Origin: Megalobrama amblycephala
Taxonomy: Eukaryota > Chordata > Actinopteri > Cypriniformes > Xenocyprididae
Assembly (NCBI RefSeq): GCF_018812025.1
Contig: NC_063049.1
Span: 17,971,758 to 18,035,757 of the forward strand
Length of the DNA: 64,000 bases
Direction of reading: 5' to 3'
Positions within the stretch are counted from its first letter, which is position 1, and each line of letters starts with the position of its first letter. The translations under genes and the position numbers were made by a program. Below the pieces are notes generated by a model, which saw nothing but the letters and a program-made list of their open reading frames with translations, had not been told where the DNA came from and did not search any database. Below are positions 55,406 to 64,000 of the stretch, one piece after another.

Positions 55406-56764
55406 CAGGGGCGGATCTACCGGGGTGGCACGGGGTGGCAACTGCCACCCTAAGAAAAAGCTTTGCCACCCCAAAATTATCAGAGAATAAAATATAAATG
55501 TTAGCAGTGTTTCAAGTACTACTACTTTTCAGCAGCGGCGCTTCAATGTGATGACATAAAAAAGACAGCGTATTGCAAAATAATGGCAAGAAAACACATC
55601 TTTCAATAAGCTGCATGATGGTTGCACGCAGCACGCCCAATGTAGTCAGCTTCATTAACAAATGACTCTGATGGACCGGTTCTTTGGGAGTCAAAAACAC
55701 AGCCAAGTTCACTTACGAATTGTTATCCACTTGTTCGTGAATCGGAAAATTACTGCTTCTCGGCTAACTCAGAAGTCCTCGAATTTTCGTAATTTTTTGC
55801 AAGCTGATTCACTGACCGCCCGCTCCACTTTCATCATGGATAAAAGTCTTTTTGCCATCCGACGAAACGGTAATATGAAATCAATAAGAAGATCCTGATC
55901 ACAGAAACTAGTTAGGTAAGAATCTAAATGTATTTTATCTTTTCTCGATTGCTAACACATTATAAGTGATTCAGTTGGCCCAGTTTCCCAAACCATTCGC
56001 TCAGTTCACTAAACAAAGACACATTTCTCAAAATGTTTAACAATGACTACATTAGGTAGCAAAACTGATGACACACACCAGTCAAAATCTGAGAGAGAGC
56101 AGAATGAATAATTTACAGGGGTTTTAAACTTACACAGTACCAGTACTTTAGATGAGGGAAATTTCACTATGTACAGTAAACTGTAGCACGCTGTACACCC
56201 TCAAACTTGTGAATGTCAACTTTCTCTGTAGCTATTTGTTGTACTGTATTTTGCAGAACTGAGAAATAACTGTCTTGTGTCAGAAGACCAATACACTGCT
56301 ATAGTACCTTATATACTCTATATAGTACCTTATATACTCTGAATACCAAGTTCATACATATTTTTCATCTCTTTCATGTTTTTCCTCTACTGCAAGATCA
56401 ATTTATAATAGTTAAATGAAAAATCCTTCCAAAAGTTGAGGGCTGTGTTTTACTGTATCTGAATATGTAAATTTATTTTTGTATAGTGTAGTAGACATTG
56501 AGCTGCAAAATAATTCCTGGATCCCAGTAAGAGGTATTTTTGTTACAGTTTTATATGAATTGATCTCACTAGTGTTCACTGGGCAGTGCAGTAGTCTGTG
56601 TATTTGTTACGTTTTGCGTGTCATCTGAGGCCAAAGTTTGATTTTGTCAGACAAGAATAAGTAAAACATTTTATTTTGACCTGGAAGTTTGAGGTTTGTA
56701 CAAGTAGTTTTGAGATTGTGTTTATAGTTGTAAGAAAATGTTGATTTGTTTCATTTCAACTAGA

Positions 56765-58193
56765 TTAAAGGAGCCCTAGATTCAAAAATTGAATTTACCT
56801 TGGCATAGTTAAATAACAAGAGTTCAGTACATGGAAAAGACATACAGTGAGTCTCAAACCCCATTGTTTCCTCCTTCTTATATAAATCTCATTTGTTTAA
56901 ACGACCTCTGAAGAACAGGCGAATCTCAACATAACACCGACTGTTACGTAACAGTCGGGGTGTACGCCTCCAATATTTGCATAATGCCAGTGTCACAGAC
57001 ATGTCAGGTTCCACCTCACTCCCTTACCCACGCACTCAATCACCAGCTTACTAATCACCGCCACCTGAAGATCATCAGCACCATCATTACCACTAGCACT
57101 TAAGCCCCACACTCACACACACTCACTGTCCGGTCTCGTTTGCACTACAGCTCTTTGTATGCTTACCTCAAGGACTCCAAATGCTATACTTACCTGCCTC
57201 CATCGCCTCCATCGTCTCCATCGTCTCCAGTACTCCTCGTGTTCCTACCTACCTGTGTGTGTGAGTGTCTCCATCTCCCGTCTCCAGCGTCTGCTTCCAA
57301 CTTCACCTGCAATACAACAAAAGGACAGTATTACCTTCTCATTCATCTCCAAGAACTGCATTATCATCATCCACTTACATGTTGCTCTGCTGATTAAGAC
57401 AATAAACTACCTTCACTGCTTTTATCTCAGCCTCCGGTGTCTCTATTATAACAGCCAGCCCATGTTCAAGGGATTACACAAGCCAGTATTAATGTCTGGA
57501 GCTGCACACAGCCGAATCATCAGACTAGGTAAGCAAGAATAACAGCGAAAAATGGCAGATGGAGCAATAATAACTGACATAATCCATGATAGCATGATAT
57601 TTTTACTGATATTTGTAAATTGTCTTTCTAAATGTTTCGTTAGCATGTTGCTAATGTACTGTTAAATGTGGTTAAAGTTACCATCATTTATTACTGTATT
57701 CACGGAGACGAGCCGTCGCTATTTTCATTTTTTAAACACTTGCAGTCTGTATAATGCATAAACACAACTTCATTCTTTATAAATCTCTCCAACAGTGTAG
57801 CATTAGCCGTTAGCCACGGAAGACAGCCTTAAATTCACTCAGAATAAAACGTTAACATCCAAATAAATACTTTACTCACATAATTCGAAGCATGCATACA
57901 GCATGCATGACGAACATCTTGTAAAGATCCATTTGAGGGTTATATTAGCTGTGTGAACTTTGTAAATGCGCTGTAATATAGTCGAGAGCTCGTGTGGCAG
58001 GGAGCACGCGATTTAAGGGGGCGGCGCCGAGTGTAAATCAGTGCATTGTTAATGATGTCCCAAAATAGGCAGTTAAAAAAATTAATTAAAAAAAATCTAT
58101 GGGGTATTTTGAGCTGAAACTTCACAGACACATTCAGGAGACACCTTAGACTTATATTACATCTTGTGAAAAAGCATTCTTGGGCACCTTTAA
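56765..58193. mobile_element. TTAA-flanked fold-back element nested in the hAT
   Basis: Starts TTAAAGGAGCCCTAGATTC and ends TTGGGCACCTTTAA. Alignable with 35214-36198 throughout except for the solo LTR insertion at 56991-57453. Confidence 0.8.
56986..57458. mobile_element. Solo LTR with 5-bp target duplication
   Basis: A 463 bp block beginning TGTCACAGAC and ending TATTATAACA, flanked by GCCAG at 56986-56990 and 57454-57458. The related element at 35214-36198 lacks it. TG...CA ends plus a 5-bp duplication fit an LTR left by LTR-LTR recombination of a Gypsy- or BEL-type element. It differs in sequence from the host BEL LTR. Confidence 0.8.
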
Positions 58194-58254
58194 AATTTTG
58201 AAAGACAAATTTATGCTGGCTTGTCATAAAGCCAACTTAAAGTCTAGGCCAGAA

Positions 58255-58390
58255 TATAGATGTTCTGGGTGATTGCTAAAGTGTTGCTAGGAGGTTGGTT
58301 GCTAGGAGATTCTGGGTGGTTGCTAGGCTCTTGCTGCAATTGCTGGGGTTTTGCTAGAGTATGTGGTTGATAGGGTGTTCTGGGCGAACG
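58255..58390. repeat. GGTTGCTAGG-type minisatellite
   Basis: Imperfect repeats of ttctgggtggttgctagg and variants, within the hAT element. Confidence 0.7.
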
Positions 58391-58786
58391 CACACAGACA
58401 TTCCCACCTCTGTTAACAACAGAAACCCAAAACTTGTTTGCAAAAAAACAACATTAACTTCCACTAAAAAATGTGATTTGTGCCATCGAAGTAACCTGTG
58501 TAATATTAATAAAACTGCTCATCTCCTTTAGTGATACAAGATCAGACTCATTTTAAATCTGTTGATGTTTTTCATATAGTGCCTTTACTTGGTGCCATGA
58601 TGGATATTGAAATCTTGTTATTTATTTTGGTAATGCAATGTTTGTGAACACAATTGTGTATGTCAGGCCATCAATCTACAAAAACTATGCATGGGCGCTT
58701 GCTTTGGTGTTGCCACCCCTCATAGACCTCATGCCACCCCTTTGCCACCCTATAAATAATTTTCTAGATCCGCCCCTGCCAGAGTG

Positions 58787-59942
58787 ACACTACTTTCATT
58801 TTAAAGGATACAGCTGAGACACTTGATATCAAGAAAGAACCAGTCAAACTCAAGATTTGTACAATAACTTCCAAAACAAAGGTTGTGTCCAGTCACAAAT
58901 TGAATAGACTACAAATAAGAGGTATTAAGTCCAAAGTAAAAATCAAACTTCCAACGACCTACACTAGAGACTACATACCTGTCCATAGATCTTATATACC
59001 CACATGTGAAACCACCAAGAACTGGCCTCATCTAGAACATCTGGCAGATGAAATGGCTCCTGCACTTGACTGTGGTTAAGGTTTGTTAGGCTATAACTGT
59101 CCTCAAGCCTTACTCCCCAGAGATGTTCTCAGCGGTAATGAAGATCAGTCGTTTGCACAAAGATCTGTGTTGGGTTGGAGTATCATTGGATACAACCACT
59201 ACGACGGTGACTATGAAGAAGAAATCAGTGTGAGTCATAGGATTATCCTGAAGCAAGTTCTGTCAGCTGGTGAACCATCTCACAAACTCAGGTCTGAAGT
59301 TTGCTTCATACACAGGAACAAGGTTAAGGAGATGATCACTCCAGCAGAGGTACTGAAGGTTTTTGAGTCTAACTTTGTTGAAAGGAAAAATGAGGAAGCC
59401 TCTACATTGCAAAAAGACTTAAGGTTTTTGGCAAAGTTAAACAAGGGCATTAAGCAAATGCAAGACGGGCACTATCAGATGCCATTGCCGTTTAAGGGCA
59501 AGAGACCACACTTGCCAAATAACAAAGCATGTACAGACCATCGACTCAAATCCTTAGTGAAGCGTTTAAAGAGGGATGAGCAATACCACAAGGACTACCT
59601 GGCTTTCATGAAAGACATAATAGCAAGAGGCAAAGCTGAAAAGGTCCCAGAGATGAAGTTAAGCAATCAGCCAGCATGATATATCCCTCACCATGGGGTT
59701 TACAACCCACAGAAGCCAGGCAAGATCCGCATCGTCTTTGATTGCTCTGCAAGATTTCAGAATACTTCTCTGAATGAGCATCTACTGGCTGGGCCTGACC
59801 TCACAAACACCCTTGTTGGGGTCTTGTGTTGTTTCCGCAAAGGGCAAGTAGCCAGTATGTGTGATGTGGAGCGTATGTTCCACCAGTTTTATGTTGCTCC
59901 TAAGGATCGGGACTACCTCAGGTTCTTATGGTGGGAGGAAGG
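58787..59942 (+). pseudogene. BEL pol: end of protease and start of reverse transcriptase, two in-frame stops
   Basis: One frame runs from the protease remainder through GLLGYNCPQALLPRDVL and SVLGWSIIGYN (conserved LGW) to the RT blocks [14 protein letters not shown] and [15 protein letters not shown] at 59077-59079 and TGA at 59677-59679 interrupt it without changing frame. It is cut at 59942 by the palindromic MITE. Confidence 0.82.
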
Positions 59943-60388
59943 CACTGCAAAAAATGCTGTTCTTACTTAGAATTTTTGTCTTGTTTCTAGTCAAAATATC
60001 TTAAAGTTCTTAAATCTAGAAGCATTTTCTTGACAAGTACAAATTATTTTCTTGTTTTCAGGAAAAAAAAAATCAAAATTAAGTACGTTTTTCCTTAAAA
60101 CAAGCAAAATAATCTGCCAATGGGGTAAGCAAAATAATCTTAGTCCAAACTGAAAACAAGATTATATAGCTTATTCTTGGTTTGAAATAAGATTATTTTG
60201 CTTACCCCATTGGCAGATTATTTTGCTTGTTTTAAGGAAAAACTTACTTAATTTTGACTTATTTTTCCTGAAAACAAGAAAATAATTTTTACTTGTCAAG
60301 AAAATGCTTCTTGATTTAAGAACGTTAAGATATTTTGACTAGAAACAAGACAAAAACTCTAAGTCAGAACAGCATTTTTTGCAGTGGG
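59941..60388. mobile_element. 444 bp palindromic MITE inserted in BEL reverse transcriptase
   Basis: CACTGCAAAAAATGCTGTTC (59943) is exactly mirrored at 60386. The arms pair along nearly the full length (aataatctgccaatggggta against taccccattggcagattatt). GG on each side is the likely target duplication. Removing it restores continuity of the RT reading. Confidence 0.87.
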
Positions 60389-61153
60389 CAACATGGAAAC
60401 CCCACCAGCAGTTTTTCAGATGAAGGTCCACTTGTTCGGAGCTGCCTCCTCACCTGGATGTGCAAACTTCGGCTCAAGTACATTGCTGCACAAGGTGAAG
60501 GCAAATTTAATCAAGCCACAGTGAAGTTTATACAATGTCATTTTTATGTTGACGATGGCTTAGCAAGTGTGGACACTGAAGCAGAGGCAATCCAGCTTGT
60601 AAAGGAAGCCAGGGATCTCTGCAATACCGGGAAGCTCTGCTTGCACAAATTCATCACCAACAGCAAGAAGGTGACTGCCACAATTCCAAAAGAGGAATGT
60701 ACTGAAAGTGTGACTGACTTTGACTTGGCCCTAGGAGAACCTAATGTAGAGAGGGCGCTCGGAATTCAATGGTGCATAGCTTCAGATGAGTTTCATTTTA
60801 GAGTGCTAGTAAAAGAAAAACCTTTTACTAGAAGAGGAGTGCTGTCTACAATTGCTTCCATTTTTGATCCTCTTGGATTTGTCGCTCCCTTCATTTTAGT
60901 TGGGAAAAGAATCCTACAAAGGATGTGTCAAGACAAGACAGGCTGGAACAAACCACTTTCTGATGACCTCAAGCTGCATTGGGAAGCTTGGCTGCGAGAC
61001 CTTCATAACCTGTCTTCGATAAAGATAGCACATTGCTATGTGCCATCAACATTCAAGGATGTTCAACAATATGAGCCACACCATTTCACGGACAGGCTAT
61101 GGAGGATGTTCATACCTCAGATCTGTGACCAAGTCTGGAGAAGCAAAAGCTAG
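60389..61153 (+). pseudogene. BEL pol: reverse transcriptase catalytic region
   Basis: After a frame change near 60470, one frame holds LKYIAAQGEGKFNQATVKF and the catalytic FYVDDGL (YVDD codons 60545-60556), then LGIQWCIASDEF and STIASIFDPLGFVAPFIL, standard BEL RT/RH-linker blocks. Another frame change follows near 61085. Confidence 0.82.
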
Positions 61154-61607
61154 GGTTGCTCCAACAAAGGTAACAACAATCCCCAGACTGGAGCTCTCAG
61201 CTGCTGTGGTCGCCACAAGAACTGGTGATCTGCTCAAAAGAGAACTAGAATTGGATGGCATTTGTGAATACTATTGGACAGACTCCAAGGTTGTCCTTGG
61301 ATATATTAACAACGATGCACGACGGTTCTATGTATTTGTAGCCAACCGAATTCAGCAGATCAGAACAAGCACTGAGCCTAGTCAATGGAGATACGTTGCT
61401 TCAGATCAAAATACAGACCACATCTCTCAGGGGGTCACTGTAAAGGAACTCATGGGATCGAACTGGTTTACTGGTCCAAGATTCTTGTGGCAAAGAGAAC
61501 TTCCTAAGGAGGACATTACAGTGGGTGAGGTTGACAATGGAGACTCAGAGCTCAAAAGCATCCAGCCATTCTTCCTAAAGGGCATCATGTATCTCATCTA
61601 CTCATAA
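61154..61607 (+). pseudogene. BEL pol: RNase H domain
   Basis: Contains TTIPRLELSAAVVATRTGDL and YYWTDSKVVLGYINND, with the RNase H Glu and Asp in place. Continues to WRYVASDQNTDHIS, where the usual NPAD is altered. Ends by frame change near 61590. Confidence 0.78.
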
Positions 61608-62515
61608 AACACTTCCATGAGAAGGTGCAACATCAAGGTTGTGGCATGACCATCAACGATATCCGCTCCAATGGTGTTTGGATCCTGGGATGTAGTAGTG
61701 AAGTGTCATCTCTCATCTACAAATGCATTAAGTGTAGGAAGCTAAGGAAAAGCAATCAGGAGCAAAGAATGGCTGACCTGCCACCAGAAAGGATGGAAGC
61801 TACCCCTCCATTTACATATAGTGGCATGGACTGCTTTGGACCGTTCTATGTTAAAGAGGGAAGGAGAGAGTCGAAGAAATACAGACTCTTATTCACCTGC
61901 ATGTGTTCACGTGCTGTTCATCTTGAGGTGCTAGATGATCTTAGCACTGATGCCTTTCTCAACGCACTGCGTTGCTTTATTGCTATACGTGGCAATGTAA
62001 GTCAACTGCACAGTGATCAAGGTACCAACTTTATTGGTGCAAGGAGAGAGTTCCTGGAGTTGGACCAAGAATGTGTGAAAGAGTTAGGCTGTACCTTCGT
62101 CATGAACCCGCCTGTTTCCAGTCACATGGGTGGTGTCTGGGAAAGACCGATCCAGACTGTAAGGAGTGTATTGATGTCCATCCTAGACCAGTCTGCAGCG
62201 AGACTTGACAGTTCTTTCTTAAGAACATTCATGTATGAAGTAATGGCGATCGTAAATAGTCGACCATTGACCTCAGAACACATCAGTGATCGTGTGGGAC
62301 CAGAACCGTTGACGGCGAATCATATACTAACAATGAAGCCTTCTATCATTGCACCACCTCCTGGAGAGTTTGTAAGGGAGGATCTCTATCTTCAGAAGAG
62401 ATGGAAAAGAGTTCAGGTTCTGGCGAATGAGTTTTGGACCAGGTGGAGAAAAGAATATCTGTTGAGTTTGCAGCAGAGATGTAAGTGGAATAAGAGCAGG
62501 AGAAACACTAGATAA
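61608..62515 (+). pseudogene. BEL pol: integrase
   Basis: A zinc-binding HHCC region (HFHEKVQHQG, CIKCRKLRK) is followed by the DDE core: Asp in YSGMDCFGPF, Asp in LHSDQGTNFIGA and Glu in GGVWERPIQTVRS. All three acidic residues are present. A frame change near 62515 precedes the tail. Confidence 0.85.
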
Positions 62516-62518
62516 ATT

Positions 62519-62718
62519 ATATTGTTCTGCTCCAAGATGACTTTGCACCACGAAATCAGTGGAAGCTAGCCAAAGTGGTAGAAGTCTTCCCAGGAACTGA
62601 TGGAAGGGTGAGAAGACTTAAACTTCTCGTTAGTGATGCAACACTAGATAGCAAGGGTGCACGCACAAGTAAGTCAGTCTACCTAGAAAGACCCATACAC
62701 AACACAGTTACTACTTGA
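62519..62718 (+). pseudogene. BEL pol C-terminal tail (DUF5641-like)
   Basis: In the frame shifted from integrase: IVLLQDDFAPRNQWKLAKVV, then VRRLKLLVSDA and VYLERPIHN, ending TGA at 62716-62718. These are standard closing motifs of BEL/Pao pol. Confidence 0.75.
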
Positions 62719-62869
62719 AGCTGATTAAAGGGTTAAGTTTGACAAGAATGTTTAACTGTGTATGCTTAATATGTATAAAATACTTACCCTTAATGTTTAT
62801 AAGTTCATGCTGAGTTACTTGAGTATTCACAACTTCCATTAAGAACCACGCATTGTGTGATGGTGGGAG

Positions 62870-63451
62870 TGTATTTGCTGTCACAAAGCTCTCTGTCTAT
62901 AATGTTATTTTCCACTAGATGGCGCTTGTGTACTTCAGCACTCATTTAGTAAAGCTACGTTTGACTAGTCTAATTTTGTATATTTTGACTATTTTATAAT
63001 GTTTATTGTGATTTCTATACTGAACTGTTGTTTATTTGTGCAAGATTTATTCTTTCTAAGAGTTTTTTGGCTATATTTTATTTTATTCCCATCGTGCTTT
63101 TGTATGTCACTTCCTGTTTTGTCATCCACATAAAGAGATGGAATGATGTAATCATCGCAAAGTAAAAGGTGTTTCTCTCTATAATCATAAGCCATCCAAC
63201 CAAGAATCTTCAAGATATAATCCCCTCTCTTAGCTCACAAGCAGGCAAAAGTGGTATGTGGATATATTTTCTGTTTATTTGCGAGTTTAATGTGATGTTT
63301 GTTTTCCATGTAACTGAATGTGTGACTGATGTTATGTTGTATATTTCGTCCTTTTTTACTCAGTTCTACGGTGTTGGTGTCTATGTCGATAAGTGCATTA
63401 AACATCTGTGAAAAAGGAGCCTCAGCCTTCACATTGTGACTAAGGGCAGCA
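62870..63451 (+). repeat. BEL 3' LTR
   Basis: Preceded by the purine-rich gatggtgggag (polypurine tract). Begins TGTATTTGCTGTCACAAAGC, ends CTAAGGGCAGCA. 582 bp, longer than the 5' LTR. Confidence 0.82.
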
Positions 63452-63763
63452 TAAAAGAAGAATAACCATGAAGGAGTACATTAAAGAGTAAATACTTGAA
63501 AATATGATGAGGATTAATATTTGGAGTAGGAGTACATGAATATATGAAATGAAATCAAAAGCCATAAATGATTAACATGAAATATGCATAAAATGCATGA
63601 ATATGAATATTGACCATTTTGAATCCACCACCATCAACTACCGACACATCGAAACTGTTTGTGTTTAGCAAACATTTTTCTCGAGAAAGCTAAACGGGAG
63701 AAAGGTGGACTTAAGGATTCATCCTCTGACAGGCGCTTCAAACAGTGAGAAGCTAGAGAAGCA

Positions 63764-64000
63764 TTAAAGGTGCTAAAGAGGATCTTTTCGTCGACTGAGA
63801 AACCAAAGACTGTTAGTGAGTTTTTGAAATGAGCGCATGCATAAGAACAACCCCCCTCCTTCACAGCTCATTTCGAGGGAACGCCTCCCAAAACTCCTGC
63901 ACGAGTATTGGAACACGAGTGTTTACCACCGGCATTCGCTGTGTCGTGTTAGTGGATTCATTATGTCGGACTCACCGCAGGTAACTCATAATCTGCAGTT
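63764..64000. mobile_element. TTAA MITE, truncated by the window end
   Basis: Starts TTAAAGGTGCTAAAGAGGAT and is the inverse of the arm at 33160-33412 (gtaaacactcgtgttccaat against attggaacacgagtgtttac). Only part of the element is in the window. Confidence 0.75.

Larger units (their letters stand above)
55398..58786. mobile_element. hAT-type transposon inserted in the BEL protease, perfect 8-bp target duplication
   Basis: Termini CAGGGGCGGATCTA (55406) and TAGATCCGCCCCTG (58778), the latter with one extra base after it in the arm. CCAGAGTG is repeated at 55398-55405 and 58779-58786. 3,373 bp including nested insertions 56765-58193. The frame at 55662-55898 has no recognised domain; no intact transposase. 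Confidence 0.87.
52171..63451 (+). mobile_element. BEL/Pao LTR retrotransposon, inactivated, with nested insertions
   Basis: 5' LTR 52171-52718 and 3' LTR 62870-63451, with gag and pol between in the + direction. Pol order is protease, reverse transcriptase, RNase H, integrase and then a DUF5641-like tail, the BEL/Pao order. It is broken by at least two in-frame stops (59077-59079, 59677-59679), several frameshifts, a 3.37 kb hAT insertion in protease (55406-58778) and a 444 bp palindromic insertion in RT (59943-60386). Without insertions it would be about 7.5 kb, normal for the family. The first ~100 bp of the two LTRs differ at about four positions, so the insertion is moderately old. Confidence 0.88.

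Noticed and set aside
57140..57542. Open frames of 85 and 127 residues near 57.2 kb
   Set aside because: They fall within the solo LTR and the fold-back element; Pro/Ser-rich reading comes from a cct/cat-rich repeat stretch.

Overview
The window is nuclear DNA of a ray-finned fish, very probably a cyprinid. It contains spliced vertebrate genes with GT-AG introns and AT-rich non-coding DNA full of TA/CA microsatellites. It also has a very high load of short fold-back DNA transposons, several of which resemble repeats common in zebrafish and carp genomes. There are no bacterial genes, operons, CRISPR arrays or RNA genes that I can support.

Region 1 (69-13261): the 3' two-thirds of an inositol polyphosphate 4-phosphatase gene, best match type I (inpp4a). 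Eleven coding exons run on the + strand, from the middle of the protein through the CKSAKDRT phosphatase loop to the stop at 11202, followed by a roughly 2 kb 3' UTR. Introns and UTR carry several inverted-repeat transposons.

Region 2 (about 13970-39745): a direct tandem duplication of a five-exon gene for an inosine-uridine-type nucleoside hydrolase. Copy 1 has exons from 15654 to 24811 (317 aa predicted); copy 2 has exons from 33464 to 39736 (315 aa). Homology extends into the upstream flanks (13975 on versus 26806 on). The copies have been invaded independently. Copy 1 took a 4 kb non-LTR retrotransposon in intron 3; the matching site in copy 2 is empty. Copy 2 took a 2.8 kb hAT-like element and several TTAA-flanked elements upstream and in intron 1.

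Region 3 (40491-51612): no host gene seen. About 11 kb is bounded by matching inverted termini and holds nested transposons, including a 1.53 kb palindrome built from two inverted copies of a Tc1-like transposase fragment.

Region 4 (52171-63451): a complete but disabled BEL/Pao LTR retrotransposon. Its protease region is split by a 3.4 kb hAT-like element. That element contains a TTAA fold-back element, which in turn contains a solo LTR with a 5 bp target duplication, giving four nested levels. Its reverse transcriptase is split by a further 444 bp palindromic element.

The host genes act separately: a phosphoinositide phosphatase and a duplicated purine/pyrimidine nucleoside-salvage enzyme. 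Everything else is best explained as layered transposable elements. I found no convincing new multi-gene system. The most unusual items are the recently duplicated nucleoside hydrolase pair, the Tc1 palindrome and the nested insertions. All exon boundaries and element names rest on reading the sequence; no searches were run.
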